Origin: Siniperca chuatsi
Taxonomy: Eukaryota; Chordata; Actinopteri; Centrarchiformes; Sinipercidae
Assembly: GCF_020085105.1 (NCBI RefSeq)
Contig: NC_058056.1
Coordinates: forward strand, 19,082,429 to 19,146,428
Direction: 5' to 3'
Length of the DNA: 64,000 nucleotides
Made by a program: the position numbers and the translations under genes. Positions 44,001 through 56,400 of the stretch are shown piece by piece (within the stretch, counting starts at the first letter, position 1; the number at the start of each line of letters is the position of its first letter). The notes under the pieces were generated by a model. That model saw nothing but the letters and a program-made list of their open reading frames with translations. It ran no database searches and was not told where the DNA came from.

Positions 44001-47000
44001 TTAGGTGTAATATAAAGTACACATGCTTTGCAGTAAATGGGCTAAAACTTTACTTCCACCACTGACCTTCTGCTTCTTCAGTGAGCCAGTCTTAAAGCTT
44101 CTTCTCAGGGTGCCATCCAGGAAGCTCGGGGTCTTTCGTTTCTCTGCCCCGGGCGGGACACCTCCCTGTCCTCCTGCCATGCCCTTCCCATCTCCTGGTC
44201 CTCCTCCTCCAGCTCCTCCCGCTCCACCTGCCGCCCCCACACCCGGCTTGGTGGAGTGGAGGATGCGATTGCGGAGACGTCCGATTGGATAAACGCTTCC
44301 CAGGCTCCACCCAGCGCGACCTGCCCCGTCACCATGGAGATACTGGAGACGTAAAGCAGCCAGGTGCTGCAAAGTCTCCTCTGAGGCAGGGAAGTGACCG
44401 CTTATCAGAGATTCATGGGCCTGAGAGAGAGAAAGAGCAAAAATGTGACAGCCGGACACAAATAGGAAGTCTGGGGTAGGGTTAACACTTTAATAAGGGA
44501 AACAATTTGTTATATAATATATTAATTCAACATGATATTCCCTGGTGCGTTTAAAACTTCTAAGAGACAATGTATTGACTATAGAAATTGCTTTTATACA
44601 AACTAGTAAGGGGTTGCTAGGCTGCCATAAGTGGGGAAAAGACAGAATTAATAAAACCCCATTTTCTTTGTGTTGATCCATTCATGTTGTATTTTGATAA
44701 AAATATGGTTGTATAAAGTAACTCAATAAACTATCCCACAACAATCATGCAGTTGTGTTTATTGTTGTCTGTAATAAGATTTAAAGCATTAGTCCTGCCT
44801 AAACAAAGTTACTTCTCACACCTACACTGTACAGTGAAGCTCACCTGCTCAAACATGAAAGCAAACTCCACTCCTTCTTTTGGCATGCTCTCCACATCCA
44901 AGAAGCAGTAGAGCTTGAAGTAGAGTTTCCATTCCCCTTCCTCCTCCTCTTCTTCACTGCCTGCCAGTCTGGAAAAAATAGATAAAGCAGACCCAGGATG
45001 AGTTACCACACACAGATCAAACCAACCACATCATACTGTTAACAGCATAATTAGTCAGATGGACACCTATCTAAACCAGTATCTAGACCATATGACACTG
45101 AACAATTGAAATATGTGCAGATATAATTATTACAGATTAATCCTGCATGAAAACATTTATATACTGTACACAGAACCGGAGATACCTTTCAAACTTGGCC
45201 AGAACGTCTGCCACAATCACTCTGCTCTCCAAAGCTCGGTCTGTGAAGGCGTTGTGTTCGAACAGAGAAAACAGGTTCTTGCTCTCCTCCATGGCCAAAC
45301 CTCTGATCAGCTTCTCCACAACCTGCAGCAGCAACACAAAAACACTGACCAGTTTGTAACAGCACACTGCAATTCAACCATTAGATACTGCAATGCCTCT
45401 TAAAATTAGATTTTTCTTTCTGCCATCCTTCAGAAACTGCTGTTTGATGGAAAGGATGGCGTGTCAGTATGCTTGTTTGTGTGTTTTAATGTGCACCTCT
45501 CCCGCTGTGGTGTGGGAATTGATGGAGATCTTGCAGGAGCCTCCCCCGTGGCAGTAGACGGTGGTGCTCATCTCCTGTCTCACCAGCAAGGCGGCGATCT
45601 CCTCCTGAGAGGGAACAAACTCACGAGTCTTGGTCTTCTTCAGGGATTCCCCAATGAAACTGGCGTAGCGCTCGATATCTGTGCCGGGAAAGCGCTCACG
45701 TACCCTAAATCAGATCACATTACACATTTATTTCCATGAGTTATATATATAAAAAAAGCACACTCCATAATGCAGACACACACACACACACCTCTTGAGG
45801 TGGAAGCGGAGGTATCTGAGAATGGCTCGACTGGGTAGGAAGGTGCAGCTCATGCAGGTGAGCAGATGCCAGTGTGCCCGATTGGCTGGGCTGTTAGGCT
45901 GAGGCACATGATTGGTCTGCTTGATCACCTGACAATATACCTGAAAAACAGAAATATGGAGGGGATTTTAGAAATCTGAAGTTTTAATCAACATTTGAAA
46001 CAAACACGCCAGACTGCAGAAACACTGTGTTGTATGTTTTGGTGAAAAAAACTTGAGACACCACTTCATTGACTACTAGGTAATACTAGGATAGAGAACA
46101 TTCCAGGAATACTTGTAATACTCATAGTATCATTACTACGGTGTCACTTTTAGTACATGTCCTTTTGTCATGGTTTCCAGCATGTGAGAGTGTTGCTGGA
46201 ATCTCCTTTTGGCAGTTAACTTAAGTTTATATAAAGCTCACACTACACACCACAGTGTTTCTGTATTAAATTTGAACTCTGTTTTAACAATTTTACAAAA
46301 GTCATTTTCTGGTGAGATTTGAGAAGAAAATAAAGTAGACTTTTCTTGACAAATAAAGTACCTCATCCCTGAGAGGGCGCAGGTCCTGACAGGTCTGCAG
46401 GATGCCCTGAATGATGGGCACTGTGTCTGCCAGCGTCTCCATTTCCTGCAGTGAGTTAAAAACTCGCACCGCCTCATCCTGCAGACTGGCATAGCCCTGC
46501 TGCCTTTGTACTGCACGCAGACAAAAAGAAAAAGGTGAACAAAGACAGAGAAAGGTTCAGTACAGAAGAAAAAACAACATGTAGCTTATTGATAATACTA
46601 AAGGTGACAACTATGGCATAGCAAGGATATGATGCCAATGTGAGAGGTTCAAAGTAATATAAAATGAAATATACTAGAACTAATATTCAGCCACTTGATA
46701 TATGTCAGTATGGAAGTCTGTGAATTAGTGCCATCAAACAAAGCAAAATATGATTCAAACAACTGTAAGACTATGGCATTTCTTCTTCAGTGAGTTATCA
46801 ATTTATTGGAAGGTGTCGAATGATGAACCTTTTACACAGATGGCTTTACGAGCGCACACAGGCTACAGCTGAAGTGAAAATTTCTGGTATTATTTCTGGT
46901 AACTGCCACAGTGCCCAAGTGCCCGTTAAGACTAGGGTATTAGGAAAAGTGCGCATCAAGTGTGGGTTATGTGTACTGTGTGTTGGCAAATGTCAAACAA

Positions 47001-47453
47001 AGGACACAATTGCCTACTACCTCACTGTGGGTATTGGGTCAGAGTTGTTTTTCATGTGTGGGTTGCCAAGGTTAAGTTTTACTCACGGCTGGTGACCTCT
47101 CCATAAGGGAGCGGCAGTAGAGGGGAGTGCAGAGGATGCTGAGTGTATCTGAGGATGGGGTTCCTCCTGTACATTTGCTCCACGATGTCTGGGTTCACGC
47201 TGTTCTCCTGAGATCAAATTCAACTTTGGAGTGAGTTTATGATAATGAATTTGAAAATGAAGATTTAACAGGAAATGCCTCTGTGAGTGTTTTACCTTGA
47301 TGTCTCTGATGAGCTGCAGAGTTGGAGTTTCTATAGGGGTCTTGCTGTCTATGACTCCCTGTATGGCAGCCGTCCACCTCATGGCCTCGTTCAGCATCTT
47401 GGTATAGAGGCGGTAGGAATGCTTCCTCCCGTACACGATGATGTTCCAGTAAC
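41039..47453 (-). other. myo10: myo10 MyTH4-FERM tail exons
   Basis: MyTH4 spans about exons 47296-47453 to 45497-45704 ([58 protein letters not shown]). FERM follows from [16 protein letters not shown] ([19 protein letters not shown]) to the C-terminus. The exon 44067-44420 contains a Gly/Pro-rich insert of about 30 residues relative to human. The family tail binds integrin, DCC and microtubules. The protein ends [11 protein letters not shown] and then TGA at 41039-41041. Confidence 0.92.
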
Positions 47454-50400
47454 CTGTGAAAACATTCATTACAACATCTATTACCTGAAAATGAAATAAT
47501 AAATATTACCACTAAGGGGATACTTAAGTTTTATAACAGAGGTATAATCATTCTCCTTTATTTAGTTTAATGAAATCCAGTTAACAGTACATTTTTTATA
47601 TATATATAATTGTAAAACTAGAATCCTCTCTTTACATCCAGTCCCTAACCTCATGTCTAATCCCTAATTAATTTGCCCTTTCTGCCTTTTTCCTTCGTTT
47701 CTCTTTCCTCACCTGTCTCCCTGTGCACTCTTTCATCCGGCTGAATGATGGAGCAGAGGGAGTTAAGGACCAGAGTTCCCATCTTGGAGGAGTTTCGCTC
47801 TGAGCTCTTGTAGTAATCCAGGGAGTTGTGGGTCAAAACAAACCAGCGCTTCTTCAGCTTCAGGGAGGTGCTCTTAGCATTCGTCTTCATCTCCTTTTGG
47901 AGCCAACCTGAAAGATGACGAGGCAAGAAGAGAGAGAGGAGGGAAAGAGGCGAAAAGACAAGGAAGAATGTGATGTTTTATCACAGTAACAGAAGGGATG
48001 GGCAATCATTCAATGGTTTGAAAAAAAATGTTTAAAGAAATTTCCCACAAGGCCACAATTTCTCATTTTCAGATATAAAATGGATGATACATTTTTACCA
48101 AAATATCTCACAACATGTGATTTTAAATACTTGATAACATATTCTTTTGAAAATTACAATGCTCTCTAAAAAGTCTCTAAAAACATTTTATTACACATAC
48201 TTGACCACATTTTGTCCACTTTTTCACTTATATTTGAAATGGTAAATAGGCTATATATTAAGTTAACTGACTACCTCTTCTAAGCTCCCAACTTTATATG
48301 TATCACCATCTATTACTGACCCTATTTTATGCCTTATAATATTCAAACAATTCCTAAAGAGTAATGAAATCCTCCAATAGAAAAGTACATGTGAAGGTTT
48401 ACACATATGCCCAAAACATCCATGCCCACCTCTGACAAGGAACTCCTGCCCATCTATCCTGGCGTCTCCTTTGGGTTTCTGCAGCAGACTGATCCAGTGA
48501 TGCATCTCCTCCGGTGTGTCACTGTTGCAGTGGATCACACGGTTGGCCGTAATGATGACAAAGGAGTTGGGCCTGCAAAGGTCAAATGAAGAAAATCCAC
48601 CTTCAGATACTTAAGGATTCTTAAGGGTTGTATAAATAAGATGGACAGTGACAGCATTTTGAGTTTTCCAGTTTTCCAGGTAAGAGAAACATAGAGACAA
48701 CAGGTCTGTTGTGTGTCATATGTTCAAATGTAGTTTTTAAAAAGTTTAATTTTGAAAGGCAAGCTATAGCCACATTGCATCATGGTCTATTGACACTACA
48801 CTACAATGGATAGATTGCATTTTCTACAATAGATTTTTCCATGTATGCTTGGAGAAATCAGCTCTCTTTCATTTGGCGGAACTGACACCAAAACCAAAGC
48901 TTATTATCTTCTGCTGAAAAATTCAATCAATTTGAAAAACATGAACAAAGAATAAAATGGTCCTCGACCATGTAAAGTGAATCAGCATTTCCTTTCTTTT
49001 TGATGACCAACTTACCGATCAGGGTTGTCTGAAGCACAAACAGAGTCAATCAGCCCCACATCAAGAGTTCCCTAAAGGACGAAAGAAGGGGGAGGAGAGG
49101 AGAACCGTTTAAAACGATAATGGTGCACTATTGCTTCTACAGTTAGCAATTACAAAGTGAACTTAACTTTAGGGAGCCATTTTTAAGATCAGGCCATGAA
49201 CTTTGGATAAAAATAAAAATGCACATTGCACAATAAAAGCCATACAATTTTTAAGTGTGACAGAGGAATAACTTAAACACTTAAAAGTTATTGTTATCTT
49301 GTTTTGAGAGACTGACCACAGCGTTCTTTGGGTTGGCCTGTTCATGGGACATCTCCAGCAGCTGCTCAGGAGTGCACACACGCACCTTACTGAGCACATT
49401 AAACCACCCACTGCACAGAAAGACAGTCAGAAGTTAGAGTATATGAATCTACTGAAATACAAATAGTAACTTGTTGCTGTTTTCTACAAAATCACTCAAG
49501 TCTCCACCACACCTTGCATCCTCTGGTGACTCAGCAAACACCTGATAGGTCCTCTCATCTGTCACAATGTTCAGAGCATTCTCCTTTTCATGATTATCCA
49601 CGATCTCCCTGTTAAAACACAAACAGTACACACGTCTGAGAGATGCAGCTGTTCTCTAGAAAACAGAGAAGGGAGGTTTTTTTGGCACTGAAGCTTCCTA
49701 GAAATCTTACTTGGCAGCTCGGATGTCGATGGTTCCCTTCAGCTTCTCCTCACTGTCGTTGTCGTAGTACATCAGCTTGCTATCCCTCAGTACAAACCAG
49801 CGCATCTTCCAGTTTCTGAGGTCAAATGAGACAATAAAAATGAAGGCCAAGACAATCCACTCTAGACATTATAAAGGTGTATGTGACTCTATAAATGATA
49901 CATATTGGACTCCATTTCTATCTGTTATACAAAGCGAATTAGCTTCTTTTTTATAGAATACTTCTGACACACTGTAAATACATCTATACAAGGGTGGAAG
50001 AAACTAGTTAGCGCAATTTAAAAGCTTTTTTAATGTACTTTAGGTTTCTGAATTATCTTTTTGATTGTATAGTAATAATAATCTGGTTACGTTATTTTAA
50101 AATGTTAATCTAGTTTGCCTTTTCAATTCATAAAGATCACGCATTCACAAAGACAACTTCCAGGACCTCTATGGAAATAAGTTATATTAACTTTTTATTC
50201 TGAGTCATGTTTCAATTTTATGCATACCATTTTTGTTTCTGCATGTCCAGGTCCCATGTTGGATTGTCTTTTGTTTTTCTTCTTTTTTTTGTTTTGTGAA
50301 TATTTGGAACAAGTGTGTTATGTGTACCAAACCAAAACAAGCATCAAACAATGTCCTCTTTTCCAAAAAGTAACTCAGTGACTTCTACTCTAAATATATT

Positions 50401-53400
50401 TGAAATTATCAGCTTTTTACTTTTTTAAATTAGATTAATAACTAAGAAAAGAAAAATCTCAGGACATCAGCTTGAGTAGGACACTGGAGTCTTTCAGCAC
50501 TGCAGAGGGTTCAAAGCATTGGGTTAGACATACATATGAACACCTCAACAGGACACAGGGGCTTATTCATTCTAACAATCAAGCCACCATGCATCAACCA
50601 GCCAAACATTACATTGGTTTTTAAAGAGTTAAGAAGAAAAGCAGTGCTTTAAGTTAGTTGAATGTGCATTTTGAACTCTTGTAATTTTTACTTTTTAAAC
50701 GATTTTGAAGGTTTGTAGGATCTTATTAACCCATGGACAACTACAAAACTACTTTATGAGGTTTTCAAATCAACATTGTTCTTGTTGACAGCACTTCCAA
50801 CAGAGATGTGGTATGGAGTTTGATTTAATTAGCATGCAGGCTACACTCAGTAACAACTACAACAACCTCCGTGAGAGAGTGGAGAGGCCTCCTCCCTTCT
50901 TGTAGAGCCAGCCAGACTTGAGAGACTCTTGTTTGGACCGGAACCACATGAAGGTTTCATCCTTCAACACACACCAACGCCTCCTCCATGGGATCATCAG
51001 ACCAGCTGAAGGAACAGAGAACAAAATTACTGACAGTGAAAGCCATCTTTAGAAAAAAACACAAATAATATATACCCACCCTTCATGTAGAGGTAGCCGT
51101 GGAAATATGGTGGCCCATTCCCATTAAACAAGGTCACTCTGCCATTAGTCACTTCTTCATCAGTGTCCATCATGCCATCATGTTCGTCGTCACTGTCTGC
51201 ATACTGCAACATCATACAATAACATCAGTTTTTTTTTGTATATAATAACAAATGAACAGGACAAATGTTTAAGTGCATTACATTATCAGATTTTTTAACA
51301 ATACTGAGCAAAATTTCAAAAGCATTTCACTGTTCAGCTGCTCATACATATCTGCGTGCATGCGTGTGAGTGTGTGTCCTCACAGAGTCGGAGCTGCCTC
51401 TGTAGGACTCGATGCTGGCGTTGGTGCAGGTCGACTTCCTCGGGTGCTCCTCATCCGCCACGGCGGTGCTCCCGCGGTTGCTCCCTGATACAGAGCTGTC
51501 ATCTCCGGCGTTGACGGACCCCTCCTCCTCCTCCTGGTCGTAATCAGACTCTGTGTCGGCCGGCATGCTGTAGATCGGCTCCTCCCCGTCGCCCAGACTC
51601 TCTACCATGCTCACCTTCCTCTCTGGCTCTGCCTTGGCTCCCTCTTTCTTCTCCCCCTCTCCTGGGGGAGGTGGAGGTGGTGGTGGTGGAGGAGGAGGAG
51701 GGACGATGGAGCCATTTTCAGGTGGAAGAAGAGGAGGAGGGGGAGGAATTCCAGCAACAGGCACACCGTCTGTGGGCAGAGGAGGTGGAGTAGGTGGCGC
51801 AGGAGGCACTGTTCCCTCTGCAAAAGCAGGCGGAGGAGGTGGGAGGTGAGCAAATATCTCCTGATCCAAAGGAGCATCTGTCTCAGCAGGAGGAGGGAAG
51901 TCAGGGAGAGGGATGCACTCCTCCTCAGCATGAAACCCCTCATCCACCTCCTCTTCTTTGGGTGCACTTCTGGTGGCACTTGCAGCTTTTGGAGCGCTCA
52001 CCTCTGCAGCAGGTTTGGCTGCGGCTGCGGCTGCGGCTGCTCCCAGTGAAGGATCCACGCCTCCGAAGTTCAGGAGGTCAATGAGCTCCGTGGCCTTGCG
52101 GGACGCCTCCTTCTTCATCCGTTTGAGCTCAGCATCCCGGCGCAGCTGCAGCTCCTGTTTGGAGGACTCACACAGCTGGGACACCTCGTCCTCTCTCTTC
52201 TTCTGCAAGCGCTCGATCTCTCGCTCCAGCTGCAGGATCTCCTCCATCTGCCGGGCCTCGTCCTAGAGGGGAAGAGAGGAGGGAAAGGATATATTAAGTA
52301 TCACATATGTTAAAAATGGCATTTTAGAAAAATTTGCATTATTCTGTAAATCAAAGGGAGGAGAATGAGTTGCAATATCCCCAGTGAGACTATGAAAAAA
52401 TCTAAACTTGACGCACTGAAGAAGCAGCCTTTTCCTCTGACAATTTATCCTTTTTCTCATCTCCTTCATTCGCTTCCTCCTGCTCCCCTTCACCCGGCAT
52501 CTTCTTCTCTCCCTCCTCTATCTTCTTCTGTTCTTCCTCCTTCTTCTTCTTCTCCTCTCTGAGTTTTCGAAATCGAGAACGCGCCACCTGACCTCGCCTG
52601 TGTCTCTGCAGCACCAGCGCCGCTTTACGCTGCTTCACGAACCGTCTGCGTTGGATGTGCTTTCTGAAATGTTTCTGGAGGGTGACGACGCTGGCACGTA
52701 CACACTTGAAGTGCTTCCTGTGGACAAAACGGAAAAAAACACAGTGAATAAGAATCAGCCCACATACCTTTTGTAGCCGTTACAGAGGTACAACCTTGTA
52801 CATGAATGCCTAAAATTTCTGTTCCTATTAGGAGGGTCTTACTTGGCAGAGAAAGTTAGTAGATGGGCTCGAATTATCATGGCAGCTTGGCGTCGGACTT
52901 CATCCCTGTCTTTCTCTAAACGCTGCTCCAGAGACTCTTTCATAAACACCTGCAGGACAAAGGTGAAGGGTTACCAGGAAGACGTCTAAGTTAATGTAGA
53001 GAAAACCTATTAAATGACAGATAATGTTACTAGTGGTGGTGGTTCAAAACTTCTGTCATATGTGTCACGATAGCTTTCTAGAGTCTGAAAGACGTGTTAC
53101 CAAAAACTACTAAATCTTATCTTACCTTGGTCTTGCCAAACTGCCACTCTTTCTTGGTCTTGTCATATTTGGTTAGGAGGTCTGTGCTTCTCTTCTTATC
53201 ATCTGCTGCTGTTGGTACTTTGTCTTTCAGAATGATCTTATACCTGGCAGGCAGAAAAGAAAGAGGACAAAGTGTGACAGACAACAAAAGAGGAATGTAA
53301 TATTTTAAAGGGTAAAAATTCAGAGACACACAGAGATACTCACCGAGAGAGGAAATCTTTGAAAGTTCTGCGGACGGGGAACCCAGCCCGACGGATCTTC

Positions 53401-56400
53401 ACAGTCTCCAACATCCCAGAATACCTCAGCTGGTTCAGGACGACCTCTGGGTCAAACACATTTGGATTCTACAAGTAAAATAAGAAACATTATTTAACAA
53501 TATAGCCGCTAGCGGCAAATCCGGGGTTCGGGCCAACACATACCGTTAGAAGTTAAAAGCTTTTGAGCTGGACCTGGTCAAATGTGGCCTAGATGTGACA
53601 AAAGCAGTGAAATCTCCCTTTTTTGCATTTTCATAAACAGAACGAAGAAAACAAACAAATTCTGATTTGTGTTATGCCACGCCCAGTTTTTTGCCATTGT
53701 AGCACCCCCCTAGTGGTTGATTTGAATGAAACTTTCAGGGTATGTTTCAGGTACTTATGTGGACATATCCTGTAAGTTTTGTGATGATTGGCCCAGCATT
53801 TGTTGACTTTGGTCTATTTATGTGCTGAGCCACGCCCCTTTGTTCATTGGTCAATATCTTGAAAACTAAATAAGATATCAACGAGCTTTATTACAACTTT
53901 TGATAAGGTTCGTCCAATGATGATCCACCGAAATTTGGTAGTGTCGGACCTACGGTTTAGGAGGAGATGTCAAAATGTGTTTTCCAAAAATTTCAAAATG
54001 GCGGAAAATCTAGTTAGGTAGACTTTAGTGGTCCAAGAGGCTTCTTTGTAGAGCACATTGAGCTGGACTTGTGAGAGAAATTTCAAGTCAGTCAGACTTA
54101 CGGTGTAGGGGCGTGGCCTGTTCAAAATTGCATTTTGGGGCCTTAATTACAGTGCCACCATGTGGCCGATTAGGCTCATATTTCTGTGGAAGCACATGCG
54201 CATCCTTTCCAGTTATTGGGCCAAGTTTTGTTTTCTAGCTTATTCCAGCTCATGGCAATTTGAGCCGCAGACTAAGACAAATAATAATAATAATAATAAG
54301 ACAGCACAAACACAATAGGGTTTCAGCCCCTTCGCGGCTTGAACCCCTAATTTAACTGATACTTAATTAGGTGATTGTCAATCAGGCTCTGAGACAGTAT
54401 TGATGTGAATCTGAGAAACGATAGAGGTGTGAGACAGAGACAGGCTGACCTTTTTCATGTTGGGCTTAATGCAGCGAATAAAGAAAGGGTTGGATACACT
54501 CAGAGTGGCCATGAGAGCATGGAGCGAGTCCTGAGGAGACAGAGAAAGAAAATAAAAAAATCTTTCTTTCATTTCTTTCGCATGGCAGTGAACAAAATGA
54601 CCATAGAAACTCCTTCAATGACCGTTACATGTATAAAAGGAAAACACAATCAGAGTTAATCTTCAGTCCTTGTGTCTCAGTAGGGTTTTTACCAATTACT
54701 CAATTAATCTATTAGTTGAGCGACAGAAAACTAATCGCCAACCATTTTGATAAACAAGTTATTTATCAAGGAAATTTCCAGTTTCTTAAAATGTGAGAAT
54801 TTGCTGATTTTCTCTGTTTTATATCACTATAAAGTGAATATCTTTGGGTTTTACACTGTGTGTCGAACAAAACAGGACATGTGAAGGTGTGCCCTGAGCT
54901 CTGGGAAAATATGGTGTGCATTTTCATTAATTTTAGACTAAGCACTTCCTTTTATCCATAACTATTCTCTCAGCTCCCTGTGGCGTTGACCTTTACACCC
55001 TTTGTTACAAGTTGGTTGTTATGTTTGGTACCTAATCATCTTAAACTGCTTGCATCACTCACCCTGAACTGGGAGCTCACAGTAGGTTTGCGTCTGGCTG
55101 TTCCCATCTTCTCCTCATTGTTCCTGCTGCCGACCTTCTCAAACAAGTCATAGATGAAGTCCAGTCTGAGAGGCAGCAGAAAAACAATGGATTACACATC
55201 TGATAAGTTATTTTAGTGGAAATACTGATGCTGATCAACTTAAGAAAGAAAAACAGAAATCAACTGCAGCTGATTCTTGAAAAACAAAGACATTTTCAGA
55301 AAAGTATTAACTGTTGTCAAATGTCAAGTATTAACCGCTAGCAATATAACTCACATTATATTGCTAGCGGGTAAAAACTTGACATTTCTTGATTAGATTG
55401 TAGATGTGTTTTTGCAGTTTTTTGAGGAATTAAATTATCAGACCTATTTGATTTTTGCCACTTTTTTCAAAGCCAATCAGACATTGTCAGAAACACATTT
55501 CTATATCTTTTCAGGGCCTGAAAAGTTGACTATATGGTTTGGATCATGGTTTTCACCTAGTCTTTAAAATAAGTAGAATGAATTTGCATCAAAGATTCAT
55601 ATGAGCTCAAAAATGAATGTCCTGCCTGCTGTCTTTGAGCATGTTTAGGATGTCGTCTCTGAAGGTGTCTCTGTTCTTCTCCAGGATCCCCCTAACATCA
55701 TACAGGACCTGAACAAGGCAGACAGGTTCATTATAAATTTCCCAGACTTCACACAATAACATATATGACATGAAGTGATTCGCTTATGTACCTCCCCAGC
55801 ATAATGTTTGATGCCGAACTGATGGTCAGCAAGTCTGGGCTTGACATAGTAAGGGTTTGTCTAGAGAAAACAGGAAAATAGTACAAAAAATAAAATATAA
55901 TGTGACGTTTAATACCAGCACAGCACATTTTTTTAATAATGCATGCAGTTTGTGTGTGTAAATAACCCACAGAGTGTCTGCTGTGCAACTTCTCCAGCAA
56001 AGTGAAGTCTGTTCCTTTGGGGAATCGACTCTCTTCATTCACTAATGCCAACAAGCCCAGTTTCTAAGACAGAGGGGAAAGAAACATCATGTTATTGCAT
56101 CAGCTTGATGAAATCAGCACCACTTTCTAAGCCATCAGTCCAATTTTATTAGATCAGCTTCCAGACAGCATCTGAGGCAGGCGCCCAACACGGCTCTTAA
56201 CTGACAGAGAGGTAGCTTTTATTTTAACTAACTTTACCTCAACTCTGAATGAGAAAAGTCTGTTAAATTTGGTGCCGAAGTAAATCGTTCTGTTAAAGTG
56301 AACAGGACTGTTTTTGGCCAACAATTCAACTTCCTGGCCAGATGCTGAGAAGATATTAAGTTGAAAGATTTTGAAACATTCGCTGCACTAACTGATGTTA

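Noticed and set aside
44023-44292. Proline-rich + strand frame opposite the FERM exon
   Set aside because: Antisense of a Gly-rich coding segment; no splice or start context supports it.
51607-52084. Antisense frames rich in Gly or Leu over the proline-rich myosin exon
   Set aside because: They are shadows of the coding exon on the opposite strand, caused by its skewed codons.
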